Origin: Bacillus sp. FJAT-45350
GTDB taxonomy: Bacteria; Bacillota; Bacilli; Bacillales; NISU01
Direction of reading: 5' to 3'
Assembly (NCBI RefSeq): GCF_002335805.1
Contig: NZ_NISU01000001.1
Span: 1,620,079 to 1,684,078, forward strand
Length of the DNA stretch: 64,000 bases
Part shown: in pieces, positions 27,609 to 37,601 of the stretch
Numbering within the stretch: position 1 is the first letter of the stretch
Layout: every line of letters starts with the position of its first letter
Notes under the pieces: model-generated
Seen by the model: only the letters and a program-made list of their open reading frames with translations
What the model was told of the DNA's origin: nothing
Database searches by the model: none
Position numbers and translations under genes: made by a program

Positions 27609-28655
27609 TTATTCAACTGCACGAATTCGTTCAATTAAATCACCAAAACGTGCTCCTTGCTGCTCGTATACTTTTTCAACAGCAACTTGGAATTTATCAA
27701 TATCTATTTCGCTACTTTCAACAATATCAACACCTAGTTCTTTCAAATCAGCTTTTTGCTTTTCTTCCATATCTTGATTCATTTGGCGTTGAATTGTTTT
27801 GCATTCTTCACCTTTTTCAACAAGGATTTGTTGAATATCCGCAGGAAGTGATTCAAATAAATCAATATTCATTAAAACTGGTGCTGCAGCATAATAAATT
27901 CCAACTTCACTTAAATGATTTTGAACCTCATACATTTTGGTTGAGTGCTTTACTCCATAAGATAGGTCTGTACCATCTACTAATCCTTGTGAAAAGGATG
28001 TATATAATTCAGGGAAAGCAATTGGTGTAGGATCTGTACCTAGTGATTGATACGTACTTACGTAAATATCATTTTCTACAGTTCTCATCTTTAAGCCATT
28101 CATATCTTCCGGTGTAACGATTGGCAGCTTGTTATTTGTTAAATGTCTAAAACCATTTTCCCAAATTCCGAGTGTTTTAAAACCAGCACCATCTAATAAT
28201 TCCGTTAGTTCAACGCCAACTTCTCCATCTAACGTATTATATACATGGTCAATATCTCTAAATAAGAAGGGCATTTCTAGTACAGAAAATTTGTCTACAA
28301 AGTTTCCTACTGGACCTGCAGTTACGATTGTCATATCAAGTGAGCCTAATTGAACTTGTTCAACGACATCACGTTCTCCACCCAGCTGTCCGTTACCATA
28401 AATTTCAAATTCCACTCTTCCATCAGTTGCTTCTCCAACCGCTTCAGCGAAAGCCTCTATTCCTTTTGTGTATGAATGCTCATCTGGTGCAATATGTCCT
28501 AATTTAAATACAAATGTTTCTTCACTGTCAGAGCTTGATGAACCATCTCCCTCAGTGACATCTGATTCAGTACTCGTATTACATGCAGATAATAGTAAAA
28601 CGACTAGTGCTAGAGCAAAAAAGCTACTAAATATTGAGTTTTTTCTAAATACCAT
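27609..28655 (-). CDS. TRAP transporter substrate-binding protein, DctP family, 348 aa
   Basis: Lipoprotein that captures a carboxylate outside the cell for a TRAP transporter. The signal ends in lipobox LLSAC (Cys near residue 25), followed by a Ser/Asp/Glu linker. The mature part starts KLGHIAPDEHSY and contains NGQLGGERDVVEQVQLGSLDM and GLKMRTVEN with the conserved substrate-binding Arg. No DctQ or DctM membrane genes lie nearby, so it must use a membrane partner encoded elsewhere or be an orphan. A near-consensus promoter precedes it. Adjacency to the acyl-CoA cluster hints at an organic acid substrate, but a terminator separates them. Confidence 0.85.
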   Translation of the reverse strand: MVFRKNSIFSSFFALALVVLLLSACNTSTESDVTEGDGSSSSDSEETFVFKLGHIAPDEHSYTKGIEAFAEAVGEATDGRVEFEIYGNGQLGGERDVVEQVQLGSLDMTIVTAGPVGNFVDKFSVLEMPFLFRDIDHVYNTLDGEVGVELTELLDGAGFKTLGIWENGFRHLTNNKLPIVTPEDMNGLKMRTVENDIYVSTYQSLGTDPTPIAFPELYTSFSQGLVDGTDLSYGVKHSTKMYEVQNHLSEVGIYYAAAPVLMNIDLFESLPADIQQILVEKGEECKTIQRQMNQDMEEKQKADLKELGVDIVESSEIDIDKFQVAVEKVYEQQGARFGDLIERIRAVE

Positions 28656-28701
28656 ACTTTTGTAACCCCTTTCATTTTTAATTATTTATTTTATATTCAG
28701 A

Positions 28702-28730
28702 ATATTACATAAATAATTTGGTTAAGTCAA
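28702..28730 (-). promoter_or_regulatory. Sigma-A promoter of the dctP-type gene
   Basis: The minus strand reads TTGACT (28730-28725), a 17-base spacer and TAATAT (28707-28702), about 47 bases before the start codon. The rest of 28656-29081 is AT-rich without recognisable features except the recQ operon terminator at its left-hand end of the minus strand. Confidence 0.7.
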
Positions 28731-29022
28731 TACTTTTTAGTATATAAGTGAGAACTAATTCATTTTTTAAATTATAAAACCAATATTTTGCCTTTCAATT
28801 TAATTTTTATTATTTAAAATTTTAAATAGTGATGTTCAATTCATTTATATAAACTCAGTATTATATAGCCACGCTGACCATTTTTAGTTCAGTTACATTT
28901 AAAATTCTATTATTTAAATATAATCATTCATGAATACGAAAACGAGCTTCAATCTTTTTGTCTTTTTTCTGTTTCACTTCATTTCCTAACCCCAGTCAAA
29001 ATTTATTTTTCACAAAAAAAAT

Positions 29023-29061
29023 AACCAAGAACCAAGCTCAATTACGACTTGGTTCTTGGTT
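29023..29061 (-). terminator. Terminator of the recQ operon
   Basis: AACCAAGAACCAAG pairs perfectly with CTTGGTTCTTGGTT, followed on the minus strand by a long T-run. Confidence 0.9.
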
Positions 29062-29081
29062 CCCTTAAAGATAACAGGAAT

Positions 29082-30131
29082 TTATCCACGCCTACCTATC
29101 TTCTCTATCACCTCATGCAGTTCACCAGGCTTTAGCATCTCTACTGGTGAGTGTCCACTTCCAAATTCAATTCCATCCCCTTCGATAAGGAGAATGTACT
29201 TCCCATTCACTTTGGCAATATGAACACTATCACCAAAATCAGAAAGTAGTGCTTTGATTTGAATATTGTCTAGCTTCATTTTCAATTCAAGCTCTGGCAT
29301 TTGTTCTACTAGATGTGCTGAAGCTTCTACTACTTGCTCTTGTGTCCATTTTTCTTGTATTTCTCTTTGAGGACTCGTTGCCCATGCTTCTAATGCACTT
29401 TCTTCTTTTCCACGTTCTTCCGATTCTTCTTGATACGTTTCGGCAATGTATTGTGAAGCCATTTCGACTACCTGCGTACTGACGATATTTGTAATTGTTT
29501 TCTCGTATTCAACATATTTGAGGAAGTCTTCAAAATAACGAGCATGTGAAGCTTGATGGACCTTTAGCTCCCATGTTTCGAGCATTCCCTCTTCTGGCAT
29601 GTATGGGTACATGATTGACTTCATATTTTTCGCACTAATGGCAGTCTCTACTTGACGAATTAATGTCATCTCGTTCGTAATCGAAGCAATCTTTTGTTCA
29701 AAATCACATTTAATAACAAACACAAATGGTTCATCAAAATATTTGTTCAGTTTTGCTTGTGCAATTAATAGAACACCGCCTCTTACTGCACTTGCATCCA
29801 AGTAGGTGCGAACAAGCTGATTGCTTGCTGTCGTATAGTCATCCTTCGTATCAGCATTACGAATACGTTTAAATAGATTATAATTAGGGTTACTACCTAA
29901 GTCATACCCTTCTTCTACAACAAAGCGGCCAATTTTCGTTGGAACCTGATCTGATTTAGGATGACGCTCCACTTTACGATTTGTAATTCTCATTAATTCT
30001 CCATCTAAAAATGTCTTCAGCTCACTAGCATCATAGCCAGTTTCATCAAGTGTCTGATAATGCTTGTAAACCTTTTCCTCTTGCTCGTCTTGTACTACAA
30101 AGAACGATATATATTTAACTATGAAATCCAT
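29082..30131 (-). CDS. DUF3900-like protein, 349 aa
   Basis: Conserved Bacillaceae protein of unknown function. It has no signal peptide or membrane span. The N-terminal two thirds read as a mixed alpha/beta domain (FVVQDEQEEKVYKHYQTLDE, later YLDASAVRGGVLLIAQAKLN), then a Glu-rich helical linker (about 225-265), and a small C-terminal domain ending in KVNGKYILLIEGDGIEFGSG. I associate this pattern with DUF3900 but cannot verify it. The gene begins three bases after the recQ stop and shares its terminator, so it is translated from the same message and may work with RecQ or simply be co-regulated. Confidence 0.55.
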   Translation of the reverse strand: MDFIVKYISFFVVQDEQEEKVYKHYQTLDETGYDASELKTFLDGELMRITNRKVERHPKSDQVPTKIGRFVVEEGYDLGSNPNYNLFKRIRNADTKDDYTTASNQLVRTYLDASAVRGGVLLIAQAKLNKYFDEPFVFVIKCDFEQKIASITNEMTLIRQVETAISAKNMKSIMYPYMPEEGMLETWELKVHQASHARYFEDFLKYVEYEKTITNIVSTQVVEMASQYIAETYQEESEERGKEESALEAWATSPQREIQEKWTQEQVVEASAHLVEQMPELELKMKLDNIQIKALLSDFGDSVHIAKVNGKYILLIEGDGIEFGSGHSPVEMLKPGELHEVIEKIGRRG

Positions 30132-30134
30132 CTG

Positions 30135-32282
30135 TTACTCCTCTATAGTTGTAATTTCATCCAAAAGTGTATCCTGACAGCCTAGTACGAGTCGAATTTC
30201 TTCATACCCAACTTCTTCTGGTAATGCATCTTTAATTGGCTTTAATCTCTCGGCACCCACTTCTCTTATCGCATCTAAAATTAATTTGATGTGCTCTACT
30301 TTCACTAATGGTTTCACATCTACTTCTTTTCCATCATTGTTACATTTAATAATGTGATTAATTATTGTTGTATTTGAGAGTCCCCGTTCCTTAGCAATCT
30401 CCTCAACAGACATTCCTTGCTCGTACAATTCTAATGTCTCTAAATGGCTTTGACCAGAAGAAGATGTTGTCTTTTTAGGAGCGGAGTGTATAGGTTGATT
30501 CAATGTTGTGGATTTCTTTTCTTGAAATTCTTGTAGCAACTCTAGGAATGAAGAACCGTATTTTTCTAATTTATTTTGTCCTACACCAGAAATATAGAGT
30601 AGCTCTTCCTCTGTTAGAGGAATGACCTGGCTCATCTCTCGTAATGTTTTATCAGAGAAAACGAGGTACGGTGGAATATGGTTTTCTGACGCTACTTCTT
30701 TTCTAAGCTGACGAAGTGCTTCAAATACTTCATTATCCTCTGTTAGATTTTGGATTACGACCTGCTCACGCCTAAAGACTGTCCCTTCTCCTTTCAGAAT
30801 AGATAGACCTTTTTCACTCACTGTTAACGTAGGAAAAGCTCCATCTGAAGGTTGAACTATTTGTTCCGCAATTAAATAATCAATAAACTGTGTGATTTGC
30901 TTACTGTTCCACTGCTTGAGTATGCCATAGGTTGATAGTTGGTCAAATTGAAATTGCTTAACCTTTTTGTTACCTGAACCTGCTAATACTTGAGCAACCA
31001 TTGTTTTACCAAACTTTTGTTTCATACGAATGATACATGACATGACCATTTGCGCTTCCTTTGTCATATCTAAGACTTCACCTGTATCAAGACAGTTACT
31101 ACATTTACCGCACGGTTCCCCTGTTACATCGGCAAAGTAGTTTAGAATATATTGAAGTAAGCAAAGCTCTGTATGGCAGTAATCAACCATTTGTTGAAGC
31201 TTCTTATACTCATTTGATTTGCGTTCATCATCATATACAGATTGTTCAATTAAAAATTTCTGTACTTGTACATCCTGAGGGGAAAATAATAAGATACATT
31301 CACTTTCCTCCCCGTCACGCCCTGCACGTCCAGCCTCTTGATAGAATGCTTCTACATTTTTCGGGAGGCTATAATGTATCACATACCGTACATTACTTTT
31401 ATCAATTCCCATTCCAAAGGCATTTGTTGCGACCATCACCGTAATATTATCTTTTAAAAATTCATCCTGATTGTAGGAACGCTCTTTTTCACTCATCCCA
31501 CCGTGATATTTTCCTACTTCATATCCTTTTGCTTGAAGACGGTCGTATACTTTTTCTACTTCTTTGCGTGTAGAAGCATAGATAATCCCAGAGTCATGTT
31601 TATTTTTCTCTAGATATCTATCAATATATAAAAGCTTGTCTATCCCCTTTTCTACCTTAAATGATAGATTTGAGCGCTGAAACCCCGTAACAATTGTATT
31701 CTCATCTGTTATGTTAAAAAACGAACATATATCTGTTTGAACTTGTGGGGTAGCTGTTGCTGTCAACGCCATCACTGTTGGCTTTGGTCTAATCTGTTCA
31801 ATATACTGAGGGATACGCCTGTAACTAGGTCTGAAATCATGTCCCCATTCTGAAACACAGTGTGCTTCATCAATCGCAATTATTGAAACAGGAATTGATT
31901 GTAACAATTCCATAAAAGCGTAATCTTCTAGTCTCTCGGGCGCCACATACACAAGGCGATATTCATCGAGTTTAATTTCTTCTATACGATTTTTGTATTC
32001 ACTAGTTGATAGAGTACTATTCAAATAAGTGGAGGGAATTCCCACTTCAGTTAAAGAATCTACTTGGTCTTTCATGAGTGATATTAAAGGAGTAATAACA
32101 ATCGTAATCCCTGAAGCCATCACTGCCGGGATTTGGTAACAAATAGATTTACCGCCCCCTGTTGGCATGATTCCCAGTGTATCTTTATTTGTTAAAGCAC
32201 GTTCAATAATGTCTTTTTGTCCTTCGCGAAAAGAAGGATAACCAAAATAATGCTGCAGATGCTTTTCAGCCTGTAGTAGCAT
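30135..32282 (-). CDS. recQ: ATP-dependent DNA helicase RecQ, 715 aa
   Basis: 3'-5' helicase in recombination and fork repair. Walker A is GIMPTGGGKS (residues 37-46), the DEAH box lies in IDEAHCVSEWGHDFRPSY near 138, and the helicase C-terminal block reads ATNAFGMGIDKSNVRYVIHY with QEAGRAGRDGE. The RQC zinc site has four Cys (CHTELC..., CGKCSNC). An HRDC domain spans about 510-590. A C-terminal helix-turn-helix (LYEQGMSVEEIAKERGLSNT, about 620-700) is typical of the longer RecQ of Bacillaceae. It heads an operon with the DUF3900-like gene. Interrupted topB in the same window is notable, as RecQ and TopB often act together. Confidence 0.92.
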   Translation of the reverse strand: MLLQAEKHLQHYFGYPSFREGQKDIIERALTNKDTLGIMPTGGGKSICYQIPAVMASGITIVITPLISLMKDQVDSLTEVGIPSTYLNSTLSTSEYKNRIEEIKLDEYRLVYVAPERLEDYAFMELLQSIPVSIIAIDEAHCVSEWGHDFRPSYRRIPQYIEQIRPKPTVMALTATATPQVQTDICSFFNITDENTIVTGFQRSNLSFKVEKGIDKLLYIDRYLEKNKHDSGIIYASTRKEVEKVYDRLQAKGYEVGKYHGGMSEKERSYNQDEFLKDNITVMVATNAFGMGIDKSNVRYVIHYSLPKNVEAFYQEAGRAGRDGEESECILLFSPQDVQVQKFLIEQSVYDDERKSNEYKKLQQMVDYCHTELCLLQYILNYFADVTGEPCGKCSNCLDTGEVLDMTKEAQMVMSCIIRMKQKFGKTMVAQVLAGSGNKKVKQFQFDQLSTYGILKQWNSKQITQFIDYLIAEQIVQPSDGAFPTLTVSEKGLSILKGEGTVFRREQVVIQNLTEDNEVFEALRQLRKEVASENHIPPYLVFSDKTLREMSQVIPLTEEELLYISGVGQNKLEKYGSSFLELLQEFQEKKSTTLNQPIHSAPKKTTSSSGQSHLETLELYEQGMSVEEIAKERGLSNTTIINHIIKCNNDGKEVDVKPLVKVEHIKLILDAIREVGAERLKPIKDALPEEVGYEEIRLVLGCQDTLLDEITTIEE

Positions 32283-32463
32283 ATAATACCTCTTTTCTTC
32301 AAGTAATCTACTAACCTATTATACGGGTTATCAAACTAATTTTATAGAGAGAAGAAAAAATAAAGTGGGATATCATTTGGAAAATAAGAAGGTTTGTAAC
32401 AGGGGAGTTATATACAAAAAACATGTCTACTTTTATAAATAATAGCATAATTTTTACATTAAA

Positions 32464-32500
32464 AACGCACAAACTTATTAATAAATGAAATTTGTGCGTT
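32464..32500 (-). terminator. Terminator of the dehydratase-like operon
   Basis: AACGCACAAA pairs perfectly with TTTGTGCGTT, followed on the minus strand by TTTTT. Confidence 0.85.
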
Positions 32501-32506
32501 GTTTTA

Positions 32507-34117
32507 TTATTTCACTGTGTTACTAACTTGGTGGATCGTTCTCTTAATCTTAGACTTTCTACTATTTGGAAGTTCATAAATGAAATTTGCTGCTGTACAT
32601 GCGACTCCGTTATGTTTAATTGATAATGGATTAATGGAGTGTTGTTTTCTCGTCTCTTTAACATCCTCAACCGTAAGTCCTTTAGATTGCAATACTTCAT
32701 CAAATTCTTTCTGAGCTGCTTTTTTTGCTTTGAACAGCATCATTTGGATTCGACTATAAACATTGACCGCACCATCTCCCGTTGTTTCAATTGGAAGAAA
32801 AATTGCCTCAGGAAAACGCTCAGTAATTAGAGATTGAACACCATCTGATACCCCAGAAGAAGGCATACAGCCAAATGGCTTAACTGAAATTGTCATGTTT
32901 ACTTTGTTCTTCTTCGCATTTAATATTAGTTTTCCGACTTCCATATGACCTTCGCCACCACGTAAATGATTATTATAATGGGCATTTGCGGCTTCAGCCA
33001 ATTCATCCATATTCGGAAGAGTGTAATTTCGCAGTCCAAGGGTCTTTGCATAGGCTTGAAAAACTATTCGAACTGCTTTGTCGGTAACCCCTAACAAACC
33101 TAACCGATAATATGGGTTTTTCCCTTTCAATCCTGTTTTTCCTGAATCAGCTTTTCGTAAATTCATTCGGCGTTTTGTATCGTAGCGCCCACCCCAAATT
33201 AAGTAAAGAATCCATGCAGTTACCGATTGAACTTCTACTTCAGCACCTTCTTCCTCTAAAAACCTCTGAAGCTGATAATTTCCATCCCCTTCTGTTGTCA
33301 TAGCCCAAAATTCACCGATAAGGCTCACTTTTGGTTTAACAATTGCGGGATTTACTTTCACTTGAGTTAGTTCTTTTCGGCATTGCTGTAACACAGGGAG
33401 AAGCCATTTTCGATTACTAAGAGCATGATATAGCTTTTGTTTACAATTTTCTAATGCCTTATCTGTTGCTCCTTTCTCTATTTCATAAGGTCGGGTTTGA
33501 TATCCAATTGCATTTAAAATGTCACCGAGCATGATAATTTTCATAATAGAGAGGAAAAAGGAGCTCTCTAATTTAAGCGCGGACTCTTCGCCTGTCACTT
33601 GCTTAACCCCTTCTGTTTGTTGAAAGAGAAGGACTCGAAATCCGTCAAAGCCTGCATCACGTAATGCTTTTCGATATTCTGTTACGTACGTACCAAAACG
33701 ACATGGTCCACAAGAACCACTCGTCATAAATAAATATTGACTAACGATCTCTTCCTTTGTTTTACCTTCTACATCTCGTAAATAAATGAGATGTTTAATT
33801 AAATTCCCAACTGTAAAATATGTAGGATTGCATTGACCGCGGTTACCAAACTCTTTACCTAATCGTAATGATTCAGTATCAGCACAATCCAAGCTTTTAA
33901 TTTTATAGCCAAGACCTTTCATGACTCCTTCAAACAAATAATCATGAGCAACTGTTAGACCACCAGTAAGAATAGTTGTTGATTGTTTATCTTTTTTTAA
34001 GAACTTTCTAGGCACAGGATCAAACCATTGACTTTTTGTTATCCCCAATTGCTCTTCTTGCTCTTTTTTAAATTGTTCAAGCTTCTCTTCAATCTGGTCA
34101 ATATCTTTAACAGTCAT
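32507..34117 (-). CDS. 2-hydroxyacyl-CoA dehydratase-like protein (HgdB/COG3581 type), 536 aa
   Basis: Cytoplasmic iron-sulfur protein related to the dehydratase or reductase component that receives a low-potential electron from an ATP-driven activase. Candidate cluster-binding cysteines lie in NRGQCNPTYFTVGN, SGSCGPCRFGTY and KPFGCMPSSGVSDG, all in the conserved family contexts. There is no signal peptide. The start has AAAGGAGG. It follows the 1152-residue activase gene by 25 bases, so the two form an operon. In many anaerobic Firmicutes these parts belong to one protein of about 1400 residues; here they are split. The physiological substrate is unknown. Confidence 0.8.
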   Translation of the reverse strand: MTVKDIDQIEEKLEQFKKEQEEQLGITKSQWFDPVPRKFLKKDKQSTTILTGGLTVAHDYLFEGVMKGLGYKIKSLDCADTESLRLGKEFGNRGQCNPTYFTVGNLIKHLIYLRDVEGKTKEEIVSQYLFMTSGSCGPCRFGTYVTEYRKALRDAGFDGFRVLLFQQTEGVKQVTGEESALKLESSFFLSIMKIIMLGDILNAIGYQTRPYEIEKGATDKALENCKQKLYHALSNRKWLLPVLQQCRKELTQVKVNPAIVKPKVSLIGEFWAMTTEGDGNYQLQRFLEEEGAEVEVQSVTAWILYLIWGGRYDTKRRMNLRKADSGKTGLKGKNPYYRLGLLGVTDKAVRIVFQAYAKTLGLRNYTLPNMDELAEAANAHYNNHLRGGEGHMEVGKLILNAKKNKVNMTISVKPFGCMPSSGVSDGVQSLITERFPEAIFLPIETTGDGAVNVYSRIQMMLFKAKKAAQKEFDEVLQSKGLTVEDVKETRKQHSINPLSIKHNGVACTAANFIYELPNSRKSKIKRTIHQVSNTVK

Positions 34118-34142
34118 TAATATAAGCCTCCTTTTTTGTAGA

Positions 34143-37100
34143 TTAGTTAGAATTCCTTAGTTCATTACGCTTTTCTTCAATGAGAAGTTCAAGTTTTCTT
34201 TTTTTACTTGCTATATCCTCTAGTCTTTCTTGATGAAGCTCTAAGCTATGGGCGTATGTTTTCACACGAATCTTTATTGAGCCAGTTGGTTTATTTGCAT
34301 CAATATCATGTAGAGCTGAGTAGGCTTTGCCTGCAGTTGAAACAATCGAGTCAATGAGGCCGTATGTTGGTGCATCGTGACCGCATTTAAAGCTTGATAA
34401 ATCTAGTAAGGCTACATTCGGATGTCGAGCAGCAAATTTGGCAGCCCATACCTTCTGTGCACTATTCGAACTGAAATTCTCTGGCCATACGTCTGTTACT
34501 TCAAGAGAGTGCTCTACTCTTCCACTATCAAGATCCTCCAGAAAGAATCGCTTCAACCATTCTTCATCTTTTGGAATTGAACGCATTGACAGAATTGGAT
34601 ATCCTAATACTTGAAATTCATCTAGTACCCCATGATTTAATCCTGGGTCTAAGTGATACGGTCGACCAATTAATAGAATTCCTAGCTTATTGTCTTTTTC
34701 TAACTGTTCTAGGATTGCTTTCCCCTTCTCCTGCATCTCTGCATCAAATAGCTTCAATGCTTTCCAAGCTTCTTCTACTGCAAAATCACTTTCATCCTCA
34801 GTCACTTGTAAAAATTCCTCAAAGGCCTCAAATAGTTGCTTTTTCAACATGTTAGGCTCTGTAAAAGTTACAGCAGGGTCGAAGTATTTGACGCCTTTTT
34901 CTTTGAAAAAGTCGGTTTCCTTTGTAAATGCGGCTTTGATTACATTTGGTGCTCCTGCAACAATTGGACAGCATGTGGAATCCATCACATTTTGTAAGTA
35001 AGTCGGTATGTGAGTAATGCAAGGAAAAACGATTCCATGTAATGGATTATCTTCGCGGTGACGCTTATACAAAAGATGATGAACATGTGCTTGAGCTACT
35101 TTTGATGGATAGCACGGGTCAATTGAGCCGTATTTTCCACCTTGTTGCAACATTTCTTCTGTTGTGTCGTGACTGAAAGTAATATTCTTCTCATTTACAC
35201 CGAGTGCTTCAAAATAAGTTCGCCAAAAAGGAGCGGTAGACCACATATTTAGTACTTTTGGTATGCCAATTCGTATTTGATTACGCCATTCTTGAGCTTC
35301 TATCGATGAGCGATTAAATTGACGCATATATGATACTTGCTTTTTACGTAATCCTAAAAGTACGGGCTTTTGCTTAACATCTTCAATCATAGTACCTTCT
35401 TTAGGGAGTGTGTCTGGTTCATAAAAATGTTGAAATAATCGCCTAGCTTCATAATCTACTATGTTCGGATATTCCTTTTTTAACTGATTACGTTCACGAG
35501 TTAGTTGTACGACAGCTTTCTTATCTTCTACCGTACCTTTTTCACAGCTAAATCCAGAAATATAGCGAGCGGTTTGACCATTAGGTGTGACAGTATCGAT
35601 AAATGTGCGGCTACATAGATTAGGACAGAATCCACAACGAGTAGATTCATCATTTCTAGAAGAATAAGAAATACCTATTGCTGCGTCTAACCCTAGGAAG
35701 GTTGTGTAGCCTCTACGATTAACAACACGCAATGTTTCCATCGCTGCTCCAATAGCGCCTGCTTCACCTGAATGTGGGTGAACATACACTTCTGCATCAG
35801 GAACTCTCTCTTCTATGTAATCAACTTGTGCTTTTACAGCTGCTAAATTATGCTGTGTTCCTCCTTGAAGGACAAACTTCCTACCTAATTCCGCCATCCG
35901 TGGAATTTGTACAACATACTGCCAGACGTTTTTTGGTAACACTAATGCAAGTCCCGCTAGTAATTCTTCTTTTGAATAACCTTCTTTTTGAAAATTGACA
36001 CGATCCGAATCTAAGAAAACGGCACAGCCATAAGAGAATTTAGGTGAAAGCTCTGCTCTAAATGCCGTATCTGCATACTCTTGAATTGGCACGCCAAATT
36101 GATCGGCTATCGCTTGAAGAAGCATTCCATTTCCAGCCGAGCATTGATTTGATAATCTAAAGTTTCGAATATCACCATTTTTTAAAAATAATACTTTTAT
36201 ATCCTGACCACCAATATCACAAATGACATCTATATCATCAAAATAATGAACAGCACTATTCATATGCGCCACTGTTTCGACAATATTTACGTCAGCATGT
36301 AGAGTTTTTTCTAATACATCTGCGGCATAGCCTGTTGCACCAAAACCTAAAATTTCAAGAGAAGCCCCTTGTGAATAGACTTTGTCTCGAATCTTCGTTA
36401 ATAGTTCCTTCGTATCCTGTATCGGATTCCCTTTTGAGAGTTGATATTCTTTTAAGAGAATTTCCCCGTCGGTTCCAACAAGGACAGCTTTCGAAGAAGT
36501 AGAACCTCCATCAACACCAATAACAGCTCTCACTGTTTGACCCTTCTTGAACGTTGGTGGGCTGAATTTCGGAATACTATACTTTTCTCTAAAATGATGT
36601 AACTCATCTTCTGTTTGGACAAGTGGGTCACCCGCTTTTTCACCGAGTTTCGCTTTACGTCCATGGGTAATAAATGTTTTTAGTTGTTCAATTCCTTTAT
36701 AAATCCCAACATCAGCAGGTTCGTGAATTCCGTACATAACAGCTCCGTACGCTGCATAATACTGTGAGTTCTCTGGTATAAAAATCAATTCTTCTATCGG
36801 AAGTTCTGTTGGGTATTTATATCCTCGTTGTTTCCATGCTTCAGGTATTCGCTTTCTCCAACACTGTTGTAAGAATGGTAAGTATGTATTTGGACCTCCA
36901 AGTAAAAGTACTTTATGTTTTAATGTATTACCTCTTGTTAATACCGAAAGATTTTGCATGACGATAGCATCTGCTAGTGAGCACATAATCTCAGTTGAAG
37001 GAATACTACTTTTTACTAGATTGACGATATCTGTTTCTGCAAAAACTCCACACTTTGCCGCTACATGATGAAGTTTTGAATCATCAAATTGAAGCTTGGC

Positions 37101-37601
37101 TACTTCAGCTTCTGGTAAGCCTACTTTTATCATGCATTTATCAATAGTTGCACCTGTCCCTGAGGCACATTTATCATTCATAGATGTAATTGCTTGCTTG
37201 TCACCAGTTTCTTCGTTTTCTTTAAATATGATGATTTTTGCATCCTGACCACCAAGCTCTACAACACTTCCTACATCAGGATGGAGTTCCTCAACTGCCA
37301 TTGTGACCGCGTTTACTTCTTGTACGAATTTCGCACCAATGTATTCTGCAATTGATCCACCACCAGAACCTGTTATGAATACTCGAATGTCTTGTGTAGC
37401 TACATGAGAAAATTGGTTTCCGATTGTTACTAGAAACTCTAGTACCTTTTCTGCTTGTTTCGTATGGTGTCTCTTGTAATCGGACCATAAAATTTCTTTT
37501 GTATATGGATTAACGACTGTTGCTTTCACTGTTGTGGAGCCTACGTCGATACCAATGATTAAAGAATTACTGCTTTGGTTCCCACCCGTCACAAAGACCA
37601 C
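34143..37601 (-). CDS. Fused acyl-CoA dehydratase activase (two BadF/BadG ATPase domains plus DUF2229), 1152 aa
   Basis: ATP-dependent electron activator. Domain 1 (about 15-290) is an ASKHA ATPase with IIGIDVGSTTVKATVV and the [4Fe-4S] ligands in NDKCASGTGA and AAKCGVFAETD. Domain 2 (about 340-640) repeats this: VIGVDGGSTSSKAVLVG, LSNQCSAGNGM and SYGCAVFLDSDRVN. The third part (about 660-1010) has a CGFCPNLC motif and Cys in IDPCYPSK, VFPCITH and TCCPIV, fitting DUF2229. A helical tail ends the protein. It begins with GTG; the start could instead be the GTG at 37592, better spaced from AGGA. It precedes the HgdB-like gene. The system is typical of anaerobes, so its presence suggests anaerobic capacity. 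Confidence 0.8.
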   Translation of the reverse strand: MVFVTGGNQSSNSLIIGIDVGSTTVKATVVNPYTKEILWSDYKRHHTKQAEKVLEFLVTIGNQFSHVATQDIRVFITGSGGGSIAEYIGAKFVQEVNAVTMAVEELHPDVGSVVELGGQDAKIIIFKENEETGDKQAITSMNDKCASGTGATIDKCMIKVGLPEAEVAKLQFDDSKLHHVAAKCGVFAETDIVNLVKSSIPSTEIMCSLADAIVMQNLSVLTRGNTLKHKVLLLGGPNTYLPFLQQCWRKRIPEAWKQRGYKYPTELPIEELIFIPENSQYYAAYGAVMYGIHEPADVGIYKGIEQLKTFITHGRKAKLGEKAGDPLVQTEDELHHFREKYSIPKFSPPTFKKGQTVRAVIGVDGGSTSSKAVLVGTDGEILLKEYQLSKGNPIQDTKELLTKIRDKVYSQGASLEILGFGATGYAADVLEKTLHADVNIVETVAHMNSAVHYFDDIDVICDIGGQDIKVLFLKNGDIRNFRLSNQCSAGNGMLLQAIADQFGVPIQEYADTAFRAELSPKFSYGCAVFLDSDRVNFQKEGYSKEELLAGLALVLPKNVWQYVVQIPRMAELGRKFVLQGGTQHNLAAVKAQVDYIEERVPDAEVYVHPHSGEAGAIGAAMETLRVVNRRGYTTFLGLDAAIGISYSSRNDESTRCGFCPNLCSRTFIDTVTPNGQTARYISGFSCEKGTVEDKKAVVQLTRERNQLKKEYPNIVDYEARRLFQHFYEPDTLPKEGTMIEDVKQKPVLLGLRKKQVSYMRQFNRSSIEAQEWRNQIRIGIPKVLNMWSTAPFWRTYFEALGVNEKNITFSHDTTEEMLQQGGKYGSIDPCYPSKVAQAHVHHLLYKRHREDNPLHGIVFPCITHIPTYLQNVMDSTCCPIVAGAPNVIKAAFTKETDFFKEKGVKYFDPAVTFTEPNMLKKQLFEAFEEFLQVTEDESDFAVEEAWKALKLFDAEMQEKGKAILEQLEKDNKLGILLIGRPYHLDPGLNHGVLDEFQVLGYPILSMRSIPKDEEWLKRFFLEDLDSGRVEHSLEVTDVWPENFSSNSAQKVWAAKFAARHPNVALLDLSSFKCGHDAPTYGLIDSIVSTAGKAYSALHDIDANKPTGSIKIRVKTYAHSLELHQERLEDIASKKRKLELLIEEKRNELRNSN

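Noticed and set aside
27476-28030. 184-residue open frame on the plus strand
   Set aside because: It is antisense to the well-supported DctP gene, rich in Gln and Leu as expected from the complement of coding sequence, and lacks a ribosome site.
31061-31444. 127-residue plus-strand frame
   Set aside because: Lies entirely antisense within recQ helicase motifs and has a His/Tyr-rich composition typical of a shadow frame.
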